Virus record (IMG/VR): IMGVR_UViG_3300035698_009522
Location: 1-20,384 of that record
Strand: one strand, 5' to 3'
Source: a virus
DNA length: 20,384 bases
Shown one piece after another: positions 1 through 8,009 of this stretch; position 1 is the stretch's first letter, and each line of letters begins with the position of its first letter. The notes below the pieces were generated by a model. The model was not told where the DNA came from, did not search any database, and worked only from the letters and a program-made list of their open reading frames with translations. Made by a program: the position numbers and the translations under genes.

Positions 1-136
1 AAAACTTACGTCTAAAGGATTTTAGGTCTTAGGCCATATTAATCTATGGCTTGACAAGAGTACGTTGAGCATACACGATATAAACAAAAGGTGCAATGAT
101 GTAGGGTTGAGGTAGGAAGGAGAGCTTTTGACACAT
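1..136. other. Intergenic region with no recognised gene
   Basis: No convincing coding frame, tRNA or promoter was found beyond the operon terminator. A small perfect hairpin, GCCATA (33-38) and TATGGC (45-50), is present but has no T-tract and no recognised function. Confidence 0.5.
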
Positions 137-166
137 AAAACCCTCCTCTGGTTAGAGGAGGGAAAA
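137..166 (-). terminator. Rho-independent terminator at the end of the late operon
   Basis: A perfect 9-bp GC-rich inverted repeat, CCCTCCTCT (141-149) and AGAGGAGGG (154-162), has a 4-base loop. On the minus strand it is followed by TTTTATG. It lies about 70 bases after the stop of the small membrane-protein gene and should end the whole structural transcript. Confidence 0.88.
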
Positions 167-232
167 GTTTAATTCGAATAAATAATGAATCAAATATTGT
201 AAGTTGAACAACCAGACTTACAAAGTATATAT

Positions 233-526
233 CTAACCCCAAAACTTAGATACAATTTCAAATATAATAAATATGAATATACCACCAAATGCAAAGAAAG
301 AAAACTTTGGATACTTTCTTAAAAATCTATAATCCATTAATTCTTCATCATGTTTATGTACCATTATATCATTAGGACAAGGTCTTATAGATTCTTCTAA
401 TTCAATTGCTTGTATTTTAGTTTCGATCTTATTAACACGACCATTAGTCTTTTTAACTTCTGAATGTATTACAGCAAGTTTATCCATTACTCTACTAAAG
501 CGTTCATCAAGGTATTTTTGTTCCAT
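233..526 (-). CDS. Small coiled-coil protein with a C-terminal membrane segment
   Basis: This 97-aa protein has a charged coiled-coil N-terminus (about 5-45, with EVKKTNGRVNKIETKIQAIE), a short linker with CPND and HKHDEE, and one strong C-terminal transmembrane helix (about 75-95, FFAFGGIFIFIIFEIVSKF). This architecture and size resemble XhlA/hemolysin-type small phage membrane proteins found near lysis genes. No endolysin lies in this window, so a holin-like role is only a possibility; superinfection exclusion or membrane anchoring are alternatives. Its ATG overlaps the previous stop by one base (TAATG), and it is the last gene before the operon terminator. Confidence 0.6.
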   Translation of the reverse strand: MEQKYLDERFSRVMDKLAVIHSEVKKTNGRVNKIETKIQAIELEESIRPCPNDIMVHKHDEELMDYRFLRKYPKFSFFAFGGIFIFIIFEIVSKFWG

Positions 527-867
527 TATACAAGTGAGTTTACAAGGTTGAATCTATCTTGAACGACAGTAAACCTATTAGTTGAAGAGTCATCTATAAT
601 AATTTCATAAGAATAATCACCAGGAGTTAAGTCAAGAGTAGTAGAAGTTATCGAAAAATAGAAAGCTCCTGTAGCTATATCTTTACTTGTGTGCAACATT
701 GAAACATCTAAAGCTGAAGCCAGTGGATTTATTGGATACTTCTTCGCATACATATATCCTGAATAATCCGTAATATCGTAAATATCACCAGAAGCATCTT
801 CAACAAAACAAATTACTTGTTTGCTGTTATTCTGGTATCCTTGTAGTTTATTATTATAAGTGCTCAT
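526..867 (-). CDS. Stand-alone copy of the BppU-like N-terminal domain
   Basis: This 113-aa protein aligns with residues 1-119 of the downstream-encoded adhesin's neighbour at 887-2695. Shared segments include DASGDIYDITDYSGYMYAKKYP against DASGSVGDIIDGYDYWLYAKKYP, LDLTPGDYSYEIIIDD against NELDAGDYLYQVIAYD, and a common ending LVNSLV/LLDSLV. It lacks the BACON and LamG modules. It could be a baseplate plug that shares the same docking site, or the remnant of a shortened adhesin. The reading frame is intact and its stop overlaps the next start as TAATG, so it looks like a used gene rather than a decaying fragment. Confidence 0.72.
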   Translation of the reverse strand: MSTYNNKLQGYQNNSKQVICFVEDASGDIYDITDYSGYMYAKKYPINPLASALDVSMLHTSKDIATGAFYFSITSTTLDLTPGDYSYEIIIDDSSTNRFTVVQDRFNLVNSLV

Positions 868-886
868 AGGTCTTATTTATATTAAT

Positions 887-2695
887 TTAAATTCCATCTC
901 CATTATTCCAAAGTATGCTAACATCATATTCATTTAGGGTTCTACTAAATATACGTAATTGATCAAAAGCAGCTACGTCTCCTCCACCTGATCCAAAATG
1001 CAGGAATAAAGTTTCTGGAGTTCCTGATATTGAAGCATTAACATCTGTTGATCCTTGATAACTATTATTTATATAATAATATACTTTTTTATCAGCATCA
1101 TTAAATGTAACTACTATATGATTCCAATCAGCTAATTCCCAATTAGTCATAGTAATATTATCACCATCTCCATAATAAGTACAGCCTAATAAATTAGTAG
1201 TAGGAACTCCTGAAAGTCCTATATCAATAAAAGCAGGATATCCATCAGGATCGGTAATTCTAAATAATTTAATAGATCCAGATGTTCCTCTCTCTGCTTT
1301 TACCCATGAAGATATTGAGAAATCTTGGCCTTTTGATACTAATTGACTCCAAGGATAAGTTGAATTAGAAAGTCGTGCAATATCTGTAGGACAAGAAATT
1401 GCTTGATTTACTTTACCCGCAATATAACCTGGACTATTGATTTCAGTAAATGTATAGCCTCCAGCTGCTGATGTAACTGTATTATCAAATGTCCAAAATA
1501 AAGAAGGATCTAAATCAATTCCTATATAAGAAACATCGATTGTAAAATCAGCTAAATAAGTATTAGAGAAAGTAATAGTATCTGCTATATCAGCTGTTTG
1601 ATATATTGAAGTTGAAACTTTGACATTAATATTAGCTATTCCAGCACCTGAAGAAGGTTCTATTGTTAACCAACTTGGAGAAGAAGTAACTTCCCATTCA
1701 TTTAAAGTAATAGTATTCATAGAAACATCATAAGAAGATGCATCTAAATAAGTAGGACCATTGTCATAATCACCTGTGTATACTAATTCATCTGGACTTA
1801 CAGTTAATAAAATATTAAATGAAGCATCTACAGTAATAGTATAATAATAAGATGAATCTATATTAAACGATTCATATATAGAAGCTGGATCTAAAGAAGC
1901 TGTTAATAAAATAGATTCTGGTCCAGAACCTTCAGAAGTATCTAAAGTTATCCAACTTGGTATACCTGATACAGTCCAATTATTATCTGATGCAGTTGAC
2001 ACATCTAAATAAGTAGATACATTCAATGTGTCAAAAGTATAAACAGAAGAATCTGTACTTAAAGGTCTGATTGTAAAAGTAACTGGTATATTAATAGCTC
2101 CATAACTTGCAATATCAATTTGAATATCATCACTTTGATCTACAATTGGATCCGTATTTATTCCAACTGAAATATCAGTAGATACAGAACCAGCATCAGG
2201 ACTTAAATCTAACCAAGAAGGTTTAGTTATTGTCCATGTTGTACCAGAGGATAAGAATAATTCTTGAGTATATTGTCTGTCATGTACGGTAAAATTATAT
2301 AAGCTTGGATCAACACCTGCTACTATTCTATCAAAATCAACAACAAGTGAATCTAATAATTTAAAAGTATCTTCTGCAATTACGAATTGTTCTGATTTTA
2401 AAGTATCATAAGCTATTACTTGATATAAGTAATCACCTGCATCTAATTCATTAGTTTTATAAGGATATATTGGAAACTTTATTCTTCCTTCACCAGGATA
2501 TTTCTCACTAAATAATGGTCCAACTGAAACATCTACATTTGCAGATGAAGTAAGTGGATACTTCTTTGCATAAAGCCAATAGTCATAGCCATCAATTATA
2601 TCACCAACCGAACCTGAAGCATCAATTACATAAAAATTTACATATTGAGTCTTTCCTTTATAAAGTATTATTCTATTATCTTGTTGTCGAGCCAT
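887..2695 (-). CDS. Tail protein: BppU-like head, three BACON domains, LamG end
   Basis: This is a 602-aa modular adhesin. Residues 1-119 form a beta domain with YWLYAKKYPL and ELDAGDYLYQVIAYD, which may correspond to the N-terminal attachment domain of baseplate upper proteins; the next gene is a stand-alone copy of it. Three BACON domains follow (about 131-209, 216-299 and 302-391), each with the hallmark W-x-[VI]...PSW[LI]x[LI]...G pattern: PSWLDLSPDAG (159-169), PSWITLDTSEGSG (246-258) and PSWLTIEPSSGAG (340-352). The C-terminus (about 396-602) is a LamG-like jelly roll with FSISSWVKA, LADWNHIVVTFNDADKKVYYYIN and FDQLRIFSRTLNEYDVSILWNNG. BACON and LamG modules are associated with glycan or mucin binding, so surface-glycan attachment is likely. 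About 15 D-x-S motifs. Confidence 0.85.
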   Translation of the reverse strand: MARQQDNRIILYKGKTQYVNFYVIDASGSVGDIIDGYDYWLYAKKYPLTSSANVDVSVGPLFSEKYPGEGRIKFPIYPYKTNELDAGDYLYQVIAYDTLKSEQFVIAEDTFKLLDSLVVDFDRIVAGVDPSLYNFTVHDRQYTQELFLSSGTTWTITKPSWLDLSPDAGSVSTDISVGINTDPIVDQSDDIQIDIASYGAINIPVTFTIRPLSTDSSVYTFDTLNVSTYLDVSTASDNNWTVSGIPSWITLDTSEGSGPESILLTASLDPASIYESFNIDSSYYYTITVDASFNILLTVSPDELVYTGDYDNGPTYLDASSYDVSMNTITLNEWEVTSSPSWLTIEPSSGAGIANINVKVSTSIYQTADIADTITFSNTYLADFTIDVSYIGIDLDPSLFWTFDNTVTSAAGGYTFTEINSPGYIAGKVNQAISCPTDIARLSNSTYPWSQLVSKGQDFSISSWVKAERGTSGSIKLFRITDPDGYPAFIDIGLSGVPTTNLLGCTYYGDGDNITMTNWELADWNHIVVTFNDADKKVYYYINNSYQGSTDVNASISGTPETLFLHFGSGGGDVAAFDQLRIFSRTLNEYDVSILWNNGDGI

Positions 2696-2709
2696 TGTAT
2701 TACTTATTT

Positions 2710-3459
2710 TTAAACACCTTCACCTGAGTTATAAAGAGTACTTCTTTCTGTTGCATCTAAAGCTTTAGAATAGAAATAAAGTAAATCTAATTCTCCATTT
2801 GTTGACCATGTGGTTCCACCTATATCTCCCATAAATCCTACATTAGTACTTGTTGCATAACTTGGAGAAGCTGCTGATATTCTTTCAGCTGTATCTATAT
2901 AAAGCTTAATATTAGTTCCATCATCAATTATTTGATATAAATGCCAAGCACTGTCGCGAAAATCCGAAGCATAATATCCAAGAACACCAGCTCCATAATA
3001 AAGAAATGGACCTCCAGCAATTGATCCAGGAGGTGTATATGAAGCTCCTCCAATTCCCAATATCAAATTATTGTCGAAACTCATCGGTTTTTGATAATCC
3101 GCAGATGCATTTGTAAGCTTTAACCAAAAAGATATACTAAAATTAGTTTCGTTTGGAATTGCATAAACAGATGAATCTGTATCATTATAGATAGTTTTAC
3201 CTGTAGCAGTTGTTGTAGTTGAATTAGTTTTAAAGTCTTCATCTATAAGTCCAGTACCATAAACCCATGATATTGAACCATCAGTATCCCAAGCATTATT
3301 AGTACCGTAAGTATCATTTAATGATGAGTCAAAACCATATCTTGAAATAAGAGAATCTGTTGGATATGAATCTGGTATATCTGCAACATTACCTGTTCTG
3401 ATATAACCATCATTCCAAGTTAATAATGTATTATTATATTTTATAATTTTCTCTTGCAT
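2710..3459 (-). CDS. LamG-like tail adhesin (copy 2)
   Basis: This 249-aa paralogue of the preceding gene has the same N-terminal pattern (EKIIKYNNTLLTWNDGYI) and the same hinge, PTDSLISRYGFDSSLNDTYG, aligned with PTDHLLSRWQVEDDLTDSYG in copy 1. The jelly roll has NFSISFWLKLTN, DSAWHLYQIIDDGTNIKLYIDT and the closing LDLLYFYSKALDATERSTLYNSGEGV. The protein cores have diverged more than the ends, as expected for duplicated receptor-binding proteins under diversifying selection; this is an inference. Gaps to both neighbours are under 15 bases, so it is part of the same operon. Confidence 0.78.
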   Translation of the reverse strand: MQEKIIKYNNTLLTWNDGYIRTGNVADIPDSYPTDSLISRYGFDSSLNDTYGTNNAWDTDGSISWVYGTGLIDEDFKTNSTTTTATGKTIYNDTDSSVYAIPNETNFSISFWLKLTNASADYQKPMSFDNNLILGIGGASYTPPGSIAGGPFLYYGAGVLGYYASDFRDSAWHLYQIIDDGTNIKLYIDTAERISAASPSYATSTNVGFMGDIGGTTWSTNGELDLLYFYSKALDATERSTLYNSGEGV

Positions 3460-3472
3460 AATTTAATTAATT

Positions 3473-4195
3473 TTAAATACCTGAGCCTGAGTTATATAGC
3501 TGACTTATTTCGCTTACACTGAGCTTTTTATCATATAAATATACTTGATCCATATATCCTATTGTGTTACCCCAAGATCCATTTGAATCTAATATATAAA
3601 AACTATCAGCAGCATTACTATATGTTGTTGCATAAGTTCCAATTGAAACATTATCTACGTATAAGAATAGATTATTTCCATCATATCCTCCAACAACATG
3701 ATGCCAATTTCCATCAGTCATATCAGTTGTAGTAAATACTTTAACTTCTACTCCTCCAGCCCATAATCCAAATGCTCCATTTGTAGTACCTGGAAAATAA
3801 GTATATGCAACTGCAAATATAATACCACCCATTTCTAATGTTCTGGTATAAGCTGTTGTTGTATATTTCCACCAAGAAGATACAGTAAAAGCATGTCTTG
3901 TATTTACGGCAGCTCTTATAGATGCATTAGTTGTATAACCTCCTGCTCCTCCAACATATTGAGTAATAGCTTTACCTACTTTTCCAGTAGCATAAACTTG
4001 TGTAGCTACTGTACCAGTTAAATCATAAGCTCCATAACTATCAGTTAAATCATCTTCCACCTGCCAACGAGATAATAAATGATCTGTTGGAAATGAAGGA
4101 CCAGCTACAGGAATAAAAGGTTCAGGAGCTATTAAATAATTGTCTCCCCACCTTTGTAGCTTATCACCTTGTCTTATTATTTTCGTCTTTGCCAT
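3473..4195 (-). CDS. LamG-like tail adhesin (copy 1)
   Basis: This 240-aa protein has a short basic N-terminal segment (KIIRQGDKLQRWGDNYL) that probably anchors it to the tail, then a LamG/concanavalin-like jelly roll from about residue 40. Typical features: HAFTVSSWWKYTT (family 'ftvsaWvk'), DGNWHHVVGGYDGNNLFLYVDN (family 'dgnWHhva~tydg~~~~lYvDG') and IGYMDQVYLYDKKLSVSEISQLYNSG at the end (family '~iDevriynraLs~~Ei~~Ly~~g'). It is clearly paralogous to the next gene. LamG modules often bind glycans, so a receptor-binding role is plausible. Unlike its neighbours it has essentially no D-x-S motifs. Confidence 0.78.
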   Translation of the reverse strand: MAKTKIIRQGDKLQRWGDNYLIAPEPFIPVAGPSFPTDHLLSRWQVEDDLTDSYGAYDLTGTVATQVYATGKVGKAITQYVGGAGGYTTNASIRAAVNTRHAFTVSSWWKYTTTAYTRTLEMGGIIFAVAYTYFPGTTNGAFGLWAGGVEVKVFTTTDMTDGNWHHVVGGYDGNNLFLYVDNVSIGTYATTYSNAADSFYILDSNGSWGNTIGYMDQVYLYDKKLSVSEISQLYNSGSGI

Positions 4196-4198
4196 ATC

Positions 4199-5998
4199 TT
4201 AATATCCATTTTCAAATAATAATCTTCCCCATGTGTTTGTTGAATTACAAACATATAAATAAGAAGCATCTAAAATCCAATCTCCAACATTACCAGAAGC
4301 ATCACTATCAACTCCAGTAGAATCATATGTTATTTTCGATTGTATGTAATTACTCGCATCAACTATATCGTATAATGAAGCATCTACTAAAGTCTTATTA
4401 ATCCATAAATCATTAGTGTCATCCCAAGCAAGTGATTGATTCTCCACTACACTTGTTAAGCTTACGTCGTTTAAAATCCAAAAATAATCACTTGCATCAA
4501 CTACAGAATATAATGAAACATCGACTAAAGTCTTATTCATATACGTTGAACCATCAGTATCATAAGCAAGTACTTGATCGTTTGTCTCTCCTCCTATTGA
4601 AGTATCAGTTAAACCAGTTAATGTAGTAGAACCTCCTCCGCCTCCAGCTGCTATAGAAGCATCCTGAATAGCTTGATATTCCCAGATAGTATTTATTGAG
4701 GCATCAAATAATGTTTGAGTAATATCTCCAGTAACAGCGTCAATAGAAGCATCCTGAATAACGTTATAATCCCATAAAGCACCTATAGAATTATCGAATA
4801 CACTTTGGGAAATATCTCCGCCTGCTCCTCCTGCAACACTTACATCTAAAGCTCCAGCAACCCAAAATAATCCACTACCAATACTTGCTTCTTTAACAAA
4901 GGTTCCATCTGCTATAGTATTTTCTTTAGTTGAATCTAAAGAAAGAATTGAAGTATCTAAGTTAGTAATATCAGTATCATTAGATTGTATTGCTAAATCT
5001 AAAACTCCTAAAGAAGTATCAATATTAGTTATATCAGTATCATTTGATTGTATTGCTAAATCAAGCACGCCTACCGAAGTATCTAAGTTACCTATATCTG
5101 TTACATTAGTAGCTATATCAGTATCATTAGATTGGATTAAAGTATCCAAAGAAGCCACTGAAGTGTCTAAATTATCTAATCTTGTATCTCTTGTTGCTAA
5201 AGATCCATCTACATAAGCAAAAGTAACATCATTTTCCTCGAAAGTTTTTATTGAAGCATCTTGAATAATTCTATAACTATCTAACCAAGAAATACTAACA
5301 TCATTAGCACTTATATTATCTTCATTTGTTTGAATTAACGTATCTAAAACCCCAATAGAAGTTTCTAAATATCCAATATCAGTTACATTAGTAGTTATAT
5401 CAGTATCATTTGATTGTATTGCTAAATCTAAAACTCCTACTGAAGTATCTAAGTTAGCTATATCAGTATCATTAGATTGAATAGCTAAGTCTAAAACTCC
5501 TAAAGAAGTATCGATATTAGTAATATCTGTATCATTAGATTGAATAGCTAAGTCTAAAACTCCTAAAGAAGTATCGATATTAGTTATATCAGTATCATTT
5601 GATTGTATTGCTAAGTCAAGTACACCTACTGAAGTATCTAAGTTAGTTATATCTAATATATTATCAACTATTAAAAGACTTAATTCTCCTAATGATGTAT
5701 CGATATTAGTTACACTTGTAGTTAATCCTCCTATAGAAGTATCTAATATTTGGGTAAGTATATCAAGATTTGAAACTGAAGCATCTATATTGAATAATTC
5801 TAAATCAATACTTGCTAAAGAAGTATCTATATTTATGATTGCTAATGAATTAGCATTAATCGAAGTATCTCTTTCTGCAAGGGATCCGTCTACATATATT
5901 TTAGTAGTATATTGAGATCCACTTAATGTGACAGCTACATCAGCTATCCATCCATATACTGAACTATCAAATACTCTTCCACTAATTCTTTGTGACAT
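4199..5998 (-). CDS. Long coiled-coil tail fibre with 21-residue repeats
   Basis: This 599-aa fibre has a short N-terminal domain (1-40) and then a shaft of heptad-like sequence (about 40-355). The core repeat, N-[IL]-D-T-S-[LV]-G-V-L-D-L-A-I-Q-S-N-D-T-D-I-T, is exactly 21 residues (three heptads). It occurs eight times in two blocks (119-230 and 277-346), and two copies carry a 7-residue insertion TNVTDIG that keeps the register. A beta/glycine-rich distal part follows, with VIQDASI-type repeats, a Gly5 linker and LVDVSLY/LVDASLY repeats. The C-terminus DASYLYVCNSTNTWGRLLF resembles fibre-end domains. It has about 32 D-x-S tripeptides, the highest density in the window. The likely role is receptor contact or its scaffold. 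Confidence 0.75.
   Translation of the reverse strand: MSQRISGRVFDSSVYGWIADVAVTLSGSQYTTKIYVDGSLAERDTSINANSLAIINIDTSLASIDLELFNIDASVSNLDILTQILDTSIGGLTTSVTNIDTSLGELSLLIVDNILDITNLDTSVGVLDLAIQSNDTDITNIDTSLGVLDLAIQSNDTDITNIDTSLGVLDLAIQSNDTDIANLDTSVGVLDLAIQSNDTDITTNVTDIGYLETSIGVLDTLIQTNEDNISANDVSISWLDSYRIIQDASIKTFEENDVTFAYVDGSLATRDTRLDNLDTSVASLDTLIQSNDTDIATNVTDIGNLDTSVGVLDLAIQSNDTDITNIDTSLGVLDLAIQSNDTDITNLDTSILSLDSTKENTIADGTFVKEASIGSGLFWVAGALDVSVAGGAGGDISQSVFDNSIGALWDYNVIQDASIDAVTGDITQTLFDASINTIWEYQAIQDASIAAGGGGGSTTLTGLTDTSIGGETNDQVLAYDTDGSTYMNKTLVDVSLYSVVDASDYFWILNDVSLTSVVENQSLAWDDTNDLWINKTLVDASLYDIVDASNYIQSKITYDSTGVDSDASGNVGDWILDASYLYVCNSTNTWGRLLFENGY
4961..5644 (-). repeat. 63-bp direct repeats encoding the fibre shaft
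   Basis: Two blocks (5309-5644 and 4961-5170) hold eight degenerate 63-bp units. Two adjacent units share a 56-base exact match (5466-5521 and 5529-5584). Other copies differ mainly at third codon positions. The two blocks are separated by a segment that repeats the YVDGSLA[ET]RDT sequence seen near the protein's N-terminus, which suggests an older, larger duplication. Confidence 0.85.
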
Positions 5999-6037
5999 AA
6001 TTTTATAATTATTTTATATTCTATTTATCTAATTTAA

Positions 6038-7018
6038 TTAAGGTAAAGGCATTTTTATAATAGAACTATCTACATTAATCCATATTGAAACATCGTGTGA
6101 TAAAACACTTGTATCAAATACAGATATTATATCGGCTATTGTACTATTACTTGATCCATCAGTTGGAGAAGCATTATTACCTCCTGAGAAATTCAAAAAT
6201 ATATCACCTAAGGGAGTCCATGTTAAAATACCACTTAATACTCCATCTAATATTCCATCTATGCTCGTTGTATTTAGAGAACAATCTTCAGCGTATACTA
6301 CACTCATACCTATTGTTGTTGCAGGCCAATCCAATGTTACTAAATTACTATTTCGAGCTATCCGAAAATCTCCTCTTATATCTAATTCCATCAAATCCAA
6401 ATTATATAAGTCACAGTCTTCAGCATTATAAACTATCATTACATTTGTAGTCGTAGGATTTAAAATATAATGTAAATTAGGATTATTATAAGCTCTAAAA
6501 TAAAGATTTAAACCTGTAAAAGAAGAAATATCTAAAGTATCTGTTAAGTCACAAGAATGTGCTTCAAATCTTGATTGAGTATTAGAGATAGGAACTTTTA
6601 TTTCTGTTAATAAAGGATTTAAAGATGCTTTAAAATCAGTTAAAGTTCCAACTAAAGATACATCAAAAGTACCTACTAAATCACAACTATCAAAATTTAT
6701 TCTTTCTATTATTGTTAAACTTTCCGTAGTTGCAGGATAAATATTTATATTTTTTGTTCCTGCTGAACTATATTTATGATTTATGGATCTTCCCCAATAT
6801 TGTATTCCTCCACTTGTAAAAGTACCTCCATAAGTTCCAGTTACAATAGAACCATCTCCCATATCCCATATATTATTAAAGGTAGGAGTTGTATTCCATA
6901 GAGTAGTTGCAAAAGCATTAGTAGAAGCATTAGTTTGCCAGACAAAATCTTTAGGCAATAATTTACCTGATGTTTTTGATGCTCCTTGTTCTAATATTCC
7001 GTGTTCAATTGTATTCAT
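6038..7018 (-). CDS. PKD-like plus leucine-rich-repeat surface protein
   Basis: This protein is 326 aa from the ATG at 7018; a TTG two codons earlier is also in frame but less likely. The N-terminal third has a PKD-like pattern: IWDMGDGSIVTGT, then INHKYSSAGTKNINIY, close to 'WdfGDGs...HtYs~aGtytI~i'. The rest consists of repeats that start with C-[DS]-L (CDLVGTFDVS, CDLTDTLDIS, CDLYNLDLME, CSLNTTSID) spaced 44, 46 and 44 residues apart. Each unit looks like two leucine-rich repeats of about 22 residues (e.g. LNPLLTEIKVP, NNPNLHYI, NSNLVTLDWP). The arrangement resembles BspA-like surface LRR proteins of Bacteroidota. A role in host attachment is inferred from position among the fibres. Confidence 0.65.
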   Translation of the reverse strand: MNTIEHGILEQGASKTSGKLLPKDFVWQTNASTNAFATTLWNTTPTFNNIWDMGDGSIVTGTYGGTFTSGGIQYWGRSINHKYSSAGTKNINIYPATTESLTIIERINFDSCDLVGTFDVSLVGTLTDFKASLNPLLTEIKVPISNTQSRFEAHSCDLTDTLDISSFTGLNLYFRAYNNPNLHYILNPTTTNVMIVYNAEDCDLYNLDLMELDIRGDFRIARNSNLVTLDWPATTIGMSVVYAEDCSLNTTSIDGILDGVLSGILTWTPLGDIFLNFSGGNNASPTDGSSNSTIADIISVFDTSVLSHDVSIWINVDSSIIKMPLP

Positions 7019-7026
7019 TATCAATA

Positions 7027-8007
7027 TTATTTAAGATTACCAAATGCATACCAAGATCCACTTCCTTTATGAATGGCAGAAGCTCCAGCATATGCATCTC
7101 TTAATATTACAGATGAATCTGTTGTTAATAAATTGGAAGCATCTAAAGTAATATTTCCAATTCCTCCATTAATTATTGTTACTTGAAATCCAGTACTTAA
7201 ATCATCAGGTAATATTATAGTAAATGCTCCAGTAGCTTCTAATACATTATTATAATCACCAACTTGTACTATATAATTAGCAGTTTTAGTTGTAACAGTA
7301 GGATAAGTAGTTGCTACATTATTAATTAAAGTAATTATATTATCGCCTCCAACAAATAAATCTCCTCCAATAGATATATCATTAGTAATATAAGCATTAT
7401 TTAAATATGTGTCTCCTCCAATAGATATGTCATTATTAATATAGGTATTATTTAAATAAGTGTCTCCTCCTACTGATAAATCATAATTAATAGTAGTATT
7501 ATTATTAATTATGATAACAGAAGATGCATCCGGACCTATTAAGTCCCCTGTAACATATAAATCACCTCCTATTGATACATCATTTACTACTGTTAAACTA
7601 TTTAAATTAGAATTACCTTCTACAATTAAACTTAATATTGAAGTATCTCCTGCATCTAAATCATGTAAAATAGTATCTCTACCTACTTGAAAGTCATCTA
7701 CTACTTCTGCATCTCCACTAACATGTAAATTATTATCTATTCTAACATCATTACCAACATAAAGATCATATGCTATACTTACATCCTTTTCAAAGTAAAC
7801 ACTTGCATCAAACCAAGCATATTTTTTCCACTTTTTCTCTCCCCAAATATAATATTGATTAGAAGTGGTAGTTACAAACCTTTTAAGTGTTCCACCACCT
7901 CCTCCTCCTCCAGGATTATATGTAGCCATAGTGTTTTTGACACCTAAAGCTGTTTGATTATAATCAGAATCTTCTCTAAAAACTCTTCTTGTTACTACTG
8001 TTGGCAT
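7027..8007 (-). CDS. Tail fibre with beta-helix-like 17-residue repeats
   Basis: This 326-aa probable fibre subunit has a short N-terminus that ends in a seven-Gly linker (33-39), a region with QYYIWGEKKWKKYAWFD, then a long stretch (about 70-225) of short beta repeats of the type 'D-[VIL]-S-[IV]-G-G-D-x-[YF]'. Three consecutive units starting at residues 176, 193 and 210 are spaced exactly 17 residues apart. The pattern resembles the triple beta-helix shafts of phage fibres. The C-terminal domain (about 232-326) includes NYIVQVGDYNNVLEATGAFTI and IHKGSGSWYAFGNL, a small beta domain often found at fibre ends. It probably assembles as a trimer. There are about 11 D-x-S motifs. Confidence 0.7.
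   Translation of the reverse strand: MPTVVTRRVFREDSDYNQTALGVKNTMATYNPGGGGGGGTLKRFVTTTSNQYYIWGEKKWKKYAWFDASVYFEKDVSIAYDLYVGNDVRIDNNLHVSGDAEVVDDFQVGRDTILHDLDAGDTSILSLIVEGNSNLNSLTVVNDVSIGGDLYVTGDLIGPDASSVIIINNNTTINYDLSVGGDTYLNNTYINNDISIGGDTYLNNAYITNDISIGGDLFVGGDNIITLINNVATTYPTVTTKTANYIVQVGDYNNVLEATGAFTIILPDDLSTGFQVTIINGGIGNITLDASNLLTTDSSVILRDAYAGASAIHKGSGSWYAFGNLK
7365..7505 (-). repeat. 51-bp direct repeats in the fibre gene
   Basis: At DNA level the 17-residue units recur every 51 bases, for example the near-identical copies around 7365-7415, 7416-7466 and 7467-7505. Identity between adjacent copies is high enough for slippage or recombination to change fibre length. Confidence 0.7.
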
Positions 8008-8009
8008 AA

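Noticed and set aside
51-84. Sigma70-like promoter (TTGACA at 51-56, TATAAA at 79-84, plus strand)
   Set aside because: The spacer is 22 bases, too long, and Bacteroidota promoters use a different consensus. No gene follows on the plus strand.
39-242. Minus-strand open frame of 67 codons at the left edge
   Set aside because: It runs through the operon terminator hairpin, overlaps the end of the membrane-protein gene, and its translation is Cys/Leu-rich without any recognisable pattern.
4961-5644. Regularly spaced repeats that could suggest a CRISPR array
   Set aside because: The repeats are in frame, have no unique spacers, and encode a regular heptad protein repeat.
526-8007. Diversity-generating retroelement acting on a tail adhesin
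   Set aside because: No reverse transcriptase, template repeat or adenine-biased variable region was seen in the window. It could lie outside, but nothing here supports it.
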